From: Kordiimonas lipolytica
GTDB lineage: Bacteria; Pseudomonadota; Alphaproteobacteria; Sphingomonadales; Kordiimonadaceae
Direction of reading: 5' to 3'
Length of the DNA: 64,000 nucleotides
Assembly (NCBI RefSeq): GCF_001550065.1
Contig: NZ_LRUB01000022.1
Span: 122,034-186,033 of the forward strand
Below, piece after piece: positions 45,648-52,885 of the stretch (within the stretch, counting starts at the first letter, position 1; every line of letters begins with the position of its first letter). Position numbers and translations under genes: made by a program. Under the pieces are notes generated by a model, which saw only the letters and a program-made list of their open reading frames with translations, was not told the origin of the DNA and ran no database searches.

Positions 45648-46715
45648 ATGATGATGGGAGGACACAAGAGACGGCATGCCACGCGCCTTAGCGCCTTGAT
45701 TGTGCTCGCCTTCTCGCTTTCTGCCTGTTCCACTGTCGACAAGCGAATCATCAGACCCGTTTTCGGTGCGCTGACATCTCCCAAAACCAAGAATGCCCCG
45801 TTCCCTGTGCCGCTGCCACGCACCAAACCACCGGTACCAAATCGCAGCTATGCGGCTACAAATACGCCTGCACAGGCGCCGCGTGCCGCGACCAGCAGCA
45901 GTGCAACTGGTGCGGTGCATGTGGTCAGCAAAGGCGATACGCTTTACGCCATTTCACGGCGCTACGGCGTGCCGGTCCGGGACCTGATTTCAAACAACCG
46001 GCTGCGGTCACCCTACACGCTTGAGATCGGCCAGCGCGTGAAGGTGCCCACGGCGCAGGTCTATGTGGTGAAAAAGGGTGACACGGGCTATAGCATCTCG
46101 CGCCGGTTTGGCGTGAATGTATCGGCCCTGATGCGCGAAAATGGTATCAGGGCGCCATACACGCTTGAAATCGGCCAGAAGCTTAAACTGCCGGGCGGTG
46201 CGAGCACGGCCCCTGTGCAGACGGCCTCTGCGTCCTCGCCCACGGTTGTCAGGCCTGCGCAAACCACGCGCCGTACCGTGGCGCGGCCCACGCCGCCGCC
46301 GCGGACATCAAGTGGCTTCGATTGGCCGGTTCAAGGCAGGCTCGCCTCCCGCTTTGGCCCCAAACAGGATGGCCTGCATAATGACGGCATCAATATTCTG
46401 GCCCGCCAGGGAACGCCAGTGAAGGCTGCGGAAACAGGCGTGGTGGTCTATGCCTCGAACGCGCTTGAGGGCTATGGGCATCTTCTGCTGGTGAAACACT
46501 CGGGCGGCTGGATTACAGCCTACGCCCATAATGAACGCCTGCTGGTGCGCGAAGGGCAGACCGTCGATAAAGGGCAGATCATCGCCCGTGTCGGCAATAC
46601 CGGCGGCGTGACAGAGCCCCAGCTGCATTTTGAAATCAGGAAGGGGCGCCGGGCGCTTGATCCGCTCCGCTACCTGAGCCAGGCGCGGGCAGACGCGGCC
46701 ATGACAAGCCGCTAA
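45648..46715 (+). CDS. LysM/M23 lipoprotein, NlpD-like amidase activator
   Basis: The 355-aa lipoprotein has a lipobox LSAC near residue 27, two LysM domains (VHVVSKGDTLYAISRRYG and VYVVKKGDTGYSISRRFG) and a C-terminal LytM/M23 domain (about 222-345). The first zinc site is degenerate, reading NDGIN (Asn245 and Asn249) where active M23 peptidases have HxGxD. AYAH and LHFEIR are kept. Such degenerate LytM proteins (NlpD, EnvC) do not cut peptidoglycan but activate amidases at the septum. It ends with a four-base tail-to-tail overlap with the DUF815 gene. Confidence 0.9.
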   Translation: MMMGGHKRRHATRLSALIVLAFSLSACSTVDKRIIRPVFGALTSPKTKNAPFPVPLPRTKPPVPNRSYAATNTPAQAPRAATSSSATGAVHVVSKGDTLYAISRRYGVPVRDLISNNRLRSPYTLEIGQRVKVPTAQVYVVKKGDTGYSISRRFGVNVSALMRENGIRAPYTLEIGQKLKLPGGASTAPVQTASASSPTVVRPAQTTRRTVARPTPPPRTSSGFDWPVQGRLASRFGPKQDGLHNDGINILARQGTPVKAAETGVVVYASNALEGYGHLLLVKHSGGWITAYAHNERLLVREGQTVDKGQIIARVGNTGGVTEPQLHFEIRKGRRALDPLRYLSQARADAAMTSR

Positions 46716-47644
46716 AAGCCGACCTTGGCACCCAGTTCCCCAGCAAGATTATTGACAAATTGCCACGCAGTGCGGCCAGACCGGTTGCCGCGCGTTTTCG
46801 ACCACTCAAGGGCCGCATGCCGCCAATCTTCAGTGGGGTTCAGGTCAAAGGCCTTCAGGTAGCCTTCAATCATGGCCAGATATTCGTTCTGGTCTGCCGG
46901 ATGGAAGCCAAGCCACAGCCCAAAGCGGTCCGATAGCGCGATGGTTTCGTCCATGGCCTCATTCGGGTGAATGCCGGTGGCGCTTTCCTGGTCGGCCATC
47001 TGGCGCGGCAAAAGGTGCCTGCGGTTCGATGTGGCATAGAAGATGACATTCTCTGGACGGCCTTCAAGGCCCCCTTCCAGGACGGACTTGAGCGCCTTGA
47101 AATCCTGGTCCGGCCTGTTGAACGACAGGTCGTCACAAAAGACGATAAACAAGCGGTCGCTTTTCCTGAGCTTGCCAAGCAAGGCGGGCAGGGCACTGAT
47201 GTCTTCCCTGTGGATTTCCACAAGGGCAGGCGCCTGTGCGCCTTTCTCATGAACGATGGCGCGGTGGATTGCCTTGATGACCGTACTTTTACCCATGCCG
47301 CGTGCGCCCCAAAGGAGCGCATTGTTGGCGGAAAAGCCGTTTGCAAAGCGTTTTGTGTTTTCAAGAAGGGTGTTTTTGGCGCGGTCGATCCCCATCAGAA
47401 GGCCGATATCAGGGGCTGCTACATGGTCTACCGCGCGCAGGCTTTTGCTTTCCGCGTCATAGACAAAGGCAGTTGCGCTGTCTTCCAACGCTGCAGGCGC
47501 TTTTTCAAGGTTTCCACTGACCGCATCGGCAAGGCGGTTGATCGCATCAATCAGCGCTTGATCCTGGTTTGGCACTTGCAACCCTTTCCTGTCATTCCCA
47601 TCTAGGGGTGAATAATCAAATTTAGCCTGCTCGACAGCGCTCAT
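46712..47644 (-). CDS. DUF815 family AAA+ ATPase
   Basis: The protein of about 310 aa has a P-loop ATPase core with Walker A GARGMGKST and Walker B LFIVFCDDLSF, followed by arginine-rich helices near SNRRHLLPR and the LSDRFGLWLGF sensor-like segment. This is the DUF815 pattern of AAA+ proteins, whose role is unknown. The start is uncertain; the ATG at 47644 (MSAVEQ) is chosen as the last before the domain, but earlier ATGs exist and none has a good ribosome site. It is divergent from yajC. Confidence 0.82.
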   Translation of the reverse strand: MSAVEQAKFDYSPLDGNDRKGLQVPNQDQALIDAINRLADAVSGNLEKAPAALEDSATAFVYDAESKSLRAVDHVAAPDIGLLMGIDRAKNTLLENTKRFANGFSANNALLWGARGMGKSTVIKAIHRAIVHEKGAQAPALVEIHREDISALPALLGKLRKSDRLFIVFCDDLSFNRPDQDFKALKSVLEGGLEGRPENVIFYATSNRRHLLPRQMADQESATGIHPNEAMDETIALSDRFGLWLGFHPADQNEYLAMIEGYLKAFDLNPTEDWRHAALEWSKTRGNRSGRTAWQFVNNLAGELGAKVGF

Positions 47645-47757
47645 AACATGCCGGATAGCCATAGGCGACTGTTGCATTTGAAAGCAATAAAGCTATAGTC
47701 CCGGCCAATGATATTGCAAGGTGGCACTTCTGCCGCCCTTTTAACGAGGTTTGTCAC

Positions 47758-48123
47758 ATGTTTTCTTCTCCTGCTTACGCTCAAGCGGCTGATTCTGCGC
47801 AGATGTCCGATCCAACTGGTGGTTTCGGCCTGATCATCATCATGGTTGCGGTTTTCTGGTTCCTGATCATCCGCCCACAGAACAAAAAGATGAAAGAACA
47901 CCGTGAAATGGTGAACAATGTGGCTCGCGGCGACAGTGTTGTGACCGCAGGCGGCCTGATCGGTAAAGTAACCAAGGTACAGGCTGACGACAACGAAGTT
48001 GAAGTCGAACTGGCGGATGGCGTTAAGGTTCGCGTTGTGAAAAGCACGCTGTCTGATGTGCGCAGCAAATCAGAGCCTGCCAAGCCTGCTGAAAAGAAAG
48101 CGGCCAAGAAAGAAGAAAAATAA
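47758..48123 (+). CDS. yajC: Preprotein translocase accessory subunit YajC
   Basis: The 121-aa protein has one membrane helix (FGLIIIMVAVFWFLIIRPQNKK), followed by the cytoplasmic domain with RGDSVVTAGGLIGKV and a lysine/alanine-rich tail. YajC associates with SecDF. It begins the yajC-secD-secF operon. Confidence 0.96.
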   Translation: MFSSPAYAQAADSAQMSDPTGGFGLIIIMVAVFWFLIIRPQNKKMKEHREMVNNVARGDSVVTAGGLIGKVTKVQADDNEVEVELADGVKVRVVKSTLSDVRSKSEPAKPAEKKAAKKEEK

Positions 48124-48187
48124 GGATCGTGCCCGGAATGTCCGGGCGCAGTCTTTTTAAGGGAAGAACAACCATAAGGATCGGCGC

Positions 48188-49792
48188 ATGCTGACGTTTC
48201 CGCGCTGGAAAATAATCATGATTGTAGGGGTGGTGCTCTTGGGCATCCTGACGTCCCTACCGAACTTTCTGACAGAGAAACAGCGGGAAAGCCTGCCAGG
48301 TTTCCTGCCTTCCGATACGCTCAGCCTGGGCCTTGACCTACGGGGTGGTGTGCGGCTTTTGTGGGGTGCGGAGACCGATGATGTGGTCACGTCCCGCCTG
48401 AACAATATTGCTGATCAGGTGCGCGATATTCGTCGCTCTGAAAAGGGCCTGAATTTCCGCAATATCCGCACTGAAGGCCACAGCGTGTCGCTTGAGGTAA
48501 CGCGCGACGACATGGCTGAGCTTGCACGCGAGAAGCTGCGTGAGCTGACAACCGTGACGGTGGGGGCCGCCAACCCGCTGATGGGTGGCGGCATCCAGGA
48601 GCTTGAGCTTGCCCAGGACGGCAATAAATTCACGCTGACGCTGACAGAGCAGGGTATCGAAGTGCAAAAGCGCGATGCTGTTGCCCGTGCCATGGAAGTC
48701 ATGCGCAAGCGGATTGATCCGGACGGTACCAAGGAAGTGACGATCCAGCCTGAGGGCAGCGACCGCATCATTCTGGAAGTGCCGGGCGCGAGCGACCCTG
48801 AAGAAGTGAAGCGGCTTGTCGGCCAGACTGCAAAGCTGACCTTCCATGATGTGAACACGAACGCAAGCGCAGAAGACCTGCAGCGAGGCCGAGTTGGCTA
48901 CCGCGAGAAGATTTTGCAATCGAAAGAAGGATACTCGCTGGCGATCAAGGACCGTGTGATTGTGTCGGGCGAAGACCTCATTGACGCCAAAGCGTCGTTT
49001 GACCAGCACGGTAAACCCGCTGTTTCCTTTACCTTCAACACGTCCGGTGCCAAACGCTTTGGCAATCACACCAAAGACAATATTGGCCGACCTTTTGCGA
49101 TCGTTCTCGATAACGAGATCATCAGCGCGCCAAATATCCAGACTGCAATTCTGGGTGGGCAGGGGCAGATCACCAATGTGGGGTCGGTTGCCGACGCACA
49201 GGAACTGGCAACGCTTCTGAAAGCCGGTGCCCTGCCTATTCCGCTGACAGTGATGAAGGAACGTACCGTTGGGCCTGACCTCGGGCAGGAAAACATCGAC
49301 GCAGGCGAAATCGCTGCTGTGATCGGCTTCCTTGGCGTGATCGTTTACATGATCATCAGCTATGGCCGCTTTGGTCTGGCGTCCAGCGTGTCGCTGATTA
49401 CCAATCTGATCCTGATCATGGGGGCCCTGAGCTTCCTTGGCGCTACGCTCACGCTGCCTGGTATCGCCGGTATCGTACTGACGATCGGTATGGCGGTGGA
49501 TGCCAACGTGCTGGTCTTTGAGCGTATACGCGAAGAACAGAATAACGGTCGCAAGCCGTTTGCTGCCATGGAGCACGGCTATGGTGAGGCATTCTCCACC
49601 ATTATGGACGCCAATATCACCACTTTCATTGCGGCTGCCGTGCTCTACATGCTTGGCTCCGGCCCGGTGCAGGGCTTTGCCGTGACGCTGGCGATTGGTA
49701 TTCTGACATCCATGTTCACGGCTGTTGTCCTGTCGCGCTTTATCCTTGCAACCTGGCTTAAGCGGGCTCGTCCTGCCAAGCTGCCACTTTAA
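48188..49792 (+). CDS. secD: Protein translocase subunit SecD
   Basis: The 534-aa membrane protein couples proton flow to late steps of Sec export. It has [10 protein letters not shown] after the first helix, the periplasmic P1 domain, and the conserved membrane cluster ([33 protein letters not shown]) with the charged residues for proton transfer. The five C-terminal helices are complete. secF follows after nine bases. Confidence 0.97.
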   Translation: [534 protein letters not shown]

Positions 49793-49801
49793 GGGGAGGG
49801 G

Positions 49802-50779
49802 ATGATGTTTCTACGTCTCGTACCAGACAATACGAAGATCAATTTTATGGGCGCGCGCAAGGTTGCGTTTGCTCTGTCGATTGTTCTGATCATTGCCTCA
49901 ATCGCCCTGTTTGCGATGAAAAGCCTGAACTATGGCATCGATTTCCAGGGCGGTATCTCTGTTGAGGTGCAGATGGAAGGCGAAAAGGCCATTCCAATCG
50001 AGCAGGTGAAGCAGGCAGTTGAAGCCATGGGCTACACCAGCCCGTCCGTTCGCCGCTACGGCGCCGATTGGGAAGCCATGATCCGCATCGAACGCCAGGA
50101 AGGTGATGCGAAAGCCCAAAGTGCCGTGATCCAGAAGGTGCGCGAAGAACTGCCGAAAGCGGTTCCGGGCATCAAATTTATGGACGGCAACTTTATCGGC
50201 GCTACCGTATCGGGTGAGCTTAAGCGCGACGGTGCGCTGGCAGTGACCATCGCGGTTCTTGCTGTGCTGGTCTATATCTGGTTCCGCTTTGAATGGCAGT
50301 TCGGCCTGGGGGCGGTTCTGGCCCTTGTGCATGACGTCTTGCTTACGGTTGGTTTCTTCGCCATCACGCGGCTTGAATTCAACCTGTCGATCATCGCGGC
50401 AATCCTGACCATCGTGGGCTACAGCCTCAATGATACCGTGGTGGTGTATGACCGGGTGCGTGAAAACATCCGCAAATATAGCAAAACACCGATGGAAGAA
50501 CTGCTGAACCTGTCGCTTAACCAGACGTTGGCCCGGACATTGATGACATCCGTGACCACCTTGGTGGCGCTGTTTGCCCTGTTCTTCTTCGGTGGGGAAG
50601 CCATCCGCGGCTTCACCGCAGCGATGATCTGGGGCGTGGTCGTGGGTACCTACAGCTCTGTCTTTGTGGCATCGCCACTTCTGTTGTTGTTCAAGATCAG
50701 GCGCGAAGCGATGTTGCCAGTTGAAGACGACGACCCGACGGTGGACAAAAGCCGTCCAAACCAGTTTGAGCAGATGTAA
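49802..50779 (+). CDS. secF: Protein translocase subunit SecF
   Basis: The 325-aa protein has the N-terminal helix, the periplasmic DFQGGISVEVQ part and the C-terminal helices with LTIVGYSLNDTVVVYDRVRENIRKY and NQTLARTLMTS, as in SecF. It starts ATGATG, so the second ATG may be used. A Mth938-like gene follows after five bases. Confidence 0.97.
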   Translation: MMFLRLVPDNTKINFMGARKVAFALSIVLIIASIALFAMKSLNYGIDFQGGISVEVQMEGEKAIPIEQVKQAVEAMGYTSPSVRRYGADWEAMIRIERQEGDAKAQSAVIQKVREELPKAVPGIKFMDGNFIGATVSGELKRDGALAVTIAVLAVLVYIWFRFEWQFGLGAVLALVHDVLLTVGFFAITRLEFNLSIIAAILTIVGYSLNDTVVVYDRVRENIRKYSKTPMEELLNLSLNQTLARTLMTSVTTLVALFALFFFGGEAIRGFTAAMIWGVVVGTYSSVFVASPLLLLFKIRREAMLPVEDDDPTVDKSRPNQFEQM

Positions 50780-50784
50780 GCCCG

Positions 50785-51189
50785 ATGGCTGACAAGATCA
50801 GACAAAGTGGTTTTATCATGGAGCAGCAGGCCGATGAGGACCTGCTGCTCATTGAAGCATATGGTGATGGTGGCTTCCGCCTGATGGAGCGCCGCGTCGA
50901 AGGCGGCGTGCTGGTGCTGCCAACCGGCTTCTACCCGATGGACGCCGAAACACTGGCCGACCTGACCCCCGCGCATTTCAGCAAAATTGTGGACGAGGCT
51001 CCGAGACCAGAGATTGTTCTGGTCGGGACGGGTGCGAAGATGCAGCTTCTGCCTGCTGCCATTCGTGAGCACCTTGAAGCCGCCAACATCGGCTATGACA
51101 TCATGGATACCGGCGCAGCCGCCCGGACCTACAATGTTCTATTGATGGAACAGCGCCGCGTGGCGTGTGTGCTGTTGCCTGTAGACTAA
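50785..51189 (+). CDS. Mth938-like (DUF498/NDUFAF3-type) protein
   Basis: The 134-aa protein has the Mth938 fold pattern of short beta strands and helices, with VLVLPTGFYPMDAETLADLTPAHF and VLVGTGAKMQLLP then MDTGAAARTYNVLLMEQRRVACVLLP. A human relative, NDUFAF3, helps respiratory complex I assembly, but the bacterial role is not settled. It is in the secDF operon by spacing, a common alphaproteobacterial neighbour. Confidence 0.88.
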   Translation: MADKIRQSGFIMEQQADEDLLLIEAYGDGGFRLMERRVEGGVLVLPTGFYPMDAETLADLTPAHFSKIVDEAPRPEIVLVGTGAKMQLLPAAIREHLEAANIGYDIMDTGAAARTYNVLLMEQRRVACVLLPVD

Positions 51190-51236
51190 TTCAAAAAAAC
51201 AGGAATTGCCTGCTTTGCCTTGGCCATGCGATGAAC

Positions 51237-51273
51237 GGTTCGTCGCAGAAGCTGGCATTCGGTTCGTCGCAGA
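51237..51273 (+). repeat. 13-bp direct repeat upstream of the secreted coiled-coil gene
   Basis: GGTTCGTCGCAGA occurs at 51237-51249 and 51261-51273, 24 bases apart start to start. It sits in the 277-base intergenic stretch before the gene at 51467 and could be an operator or an accident. Nothing else recognisable lies in that stretch. Confidence 0.4.
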
Positions 51274-51466
51274 GACTTACGACCCACCGCACAATGCTCA
51301 CCATTCGTCGCTTCACCCTTTTCTCCACCGCCCGGGCTGGGCAGTCTTGAGTTCACAAGAACGTGAAGACGGGGAACTGGCCCGAAAGTCACGTCAGCCG
51401 AGGATGGAGTTTTTTCTGGCGCCAAAGCGGTCGCCGGGAGATACTCAAAAAAAATGGAGATTTCCC

Positions 51467-52252
51467 ATGTGGATGACACCTCATCAGATACGCCGAGCTG
51501 CCTTTGTTGTCGGGATGGCGGTTTCATGCTTTGCCATTGCGGGCGCCAGCCATGCGATGATGGCGATGGGCGGTGATGACGAAAAAGCCGAACAGGTCGA
51601 GAAGGCTGAAAAGAAGAAGCGCACGATCCGTGTAGTTCGCAGTGGCGATAGCAAGGTTGTGGTGGACAGAAAGGGTCATCGCACGGTGATCGCCACCAGT
51701 GACCGCGAGGCGTTTGAGAAAAAGCACAAACAGGCCCTGAAGGAAGCAAAAGAGGCGCTAGCCGAAGTTACCGAACGCCTGGGGAAAGCCAAGAGCAAGA
51801 AAGAAAAGCAGGCGCTCAAGGCGGCCCAGAAAGGCCTGGAGGCGGCGATTGTCTCCCTTGAGGAACGCCGTATGCGCCACGTGATCGTGGCTCCCAGCCG
51901 AATTGAGATCGCAAAGATCGAATCTGAGGCCATGGCGGACGCGTTGGCTGATCTGGCAGACAGCGAGCTGGAGCTCTCTGAAATGCGGGTGGAGCTGAAG
52001 GGCGACATTGCCGAAGCCCGTCGCGAGATCGAAGAGGCCCTGGGTGACCTGGAACTGGAGCTGGATATTGATGGGGATATCCGTACCCTCAGGATCGAGT
52101 CCCTAAAGTCAGCGGAGCTGTCGCTTGAAGAAATGGAAAAGCATCATCTTGAAGCGTTGAAGCGGGCCGAAGAAGATATCAAGCGGGAACGTGCGCGCCT
52201 TGAGGAGCGGATGCGGGAACGCGAAGCAGAAGCCAAGAAGAAAGAGGGCTAG
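51467..52252 (+). CDS. Secreted coiled-coil protein, unknown function
   Basis: The 261-aa protein has a signal peptide (residues 1-30, cut after ASHA) and a mature part that is almost entirely charged alpha-helix. This includes KQALKEAKEALAEVTERLGKA and IAEARREIEEALGDLELELD and ends in a Lys/Glu-rich tail. The start at the ATG 51467 is chosen since the signal peptide begins there; the frame's upstream 87 codons are not protein-like. It resembles the C-terminal helical tails of some alphaproteobacterial BlaR-type proteins, but no protease domain is present. Periplasmic location is inferred. Confidence 0.65.
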   Translation: MWMTPHQIRRAAFVVGMAVSCFAIAGASHAMMAMGGDDEKAEQVEKAEKKKRTIRVVRSGDSKVVVDRKGHRTVIATSDREAFEKKHKQALKEAKEALAEVTERLGKAKSKKEKQALKAAQKGLEAAIVSLEERRMRHVIVAPSRIEIAKIESEAMADALADLADSELELSEMRVELKGDIAEARREIEEALGDLELELDIDGDIRTLRIESLKSAELSLEEMEKHHLEALKRAEEDIKRERARLEERMREREAEAKKKEG

Positions 52253-52281
52253 GCCCCACATAGGCGAAAGCTGAAACATGT

Positions 52282-52310
52282 GAGGGCAGCCAACTTGGTT
52301 GCTCTCTGTC
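52282..52310 (+). terminator. Probable rho-independent terminator
   Basis: GAGGGCAGCC pairs with GGTTGCTCTC with two G-T pairs, around a 5-nt AACTT loop, followed by a T-rich stretch. Confidence 0.5.
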
Positions 52311-52395
52311 TTTTGACAGGCCTATTCCTAAAGTTTACTTGTCCAATGTGTGATAATGTAGCATTATTAGACCATTCTAAGGGAATGGACAGGTC

Positions 52396-52875
52396 ATGAA
52401 ACGCACCCTGACAGCAGTTGCAGCAATTTCGGTTATCGGCAGTGCCGCCGCACTGGGTGGTGAGCGCATGTCAGCGTTTGACAGCATGGGCACCATGATG
52501 CTGGAACATGAGGCTGAAGAAGTGCGTGAGGTTTCCTATCGTTCGCCCGACCTTGCACGGTGCGAACAGAAGGAAGAGGAAATCCGGGCACGGCTCCAGG
52601 ATATGAACCTCAACTTCGCTGAGTCTTTTTCCAAATCTTTTGCAACCAGTGAGGCCGTGGACATGCAGGCGTTTGAAGCCCGCATCGAAGCCATGTCAGG
52701 CCGGTTGTCCGAATTGAAGATGCAGAAGGTCGCCCAGCTTGGCGCGCTGCAGCAGTCGCTCGCGGAGCACCGGTCGGAGCTTGGCAAGTACCGTGCTGCT
52801 TTTGGCGATGACGCGCTCTATGCACGGGTGCTTGAGGCGCTTGAGCAGGCCGAGCAGGCGATGGCAGTGGAATAA
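52396..52875 (+). CDS. Secreted helical protein, unknown function
   Basis: The 159-aa protein has a short signal peptide (MKRTLTAVAAISVIGSAAA, cut about residue 20). The mature part is helical, with CEQKEEEIRARLQDMNLNFAES and a long amphipathic helix (MSGRLSELKMQKVAQLGALQQSLAEH). Like the gene before it, it is a periplasmic coiled-coil candidate, and both lie on the same strand 144 bases apart, but they share no clear sequence. No family is recognised. Confidence 0.65.
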   Translation: MKRTLTAVAAISVIGSAAALGGERMSAFDSMGTMMLEHEAEEVREVSYRSPDLARCEQKEEEIRARLQDMNLNFAESFSKSFATSEAVDMQAFEARIEAMSGRLSELKMQKVAQLGALQQSLAEHRSELGKYRAAFGDDALYARVLEALEQAEQAMAVE

Positions 52876-52885
52876 CTCCCCCCGT

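Noticed and set aside
48338..49576. Minus-strand open frame (412 codons) opposite secD
   Set aside because: It covers the secD gene, which has unmistakable family motifs. The antisense product has no recognisable features.
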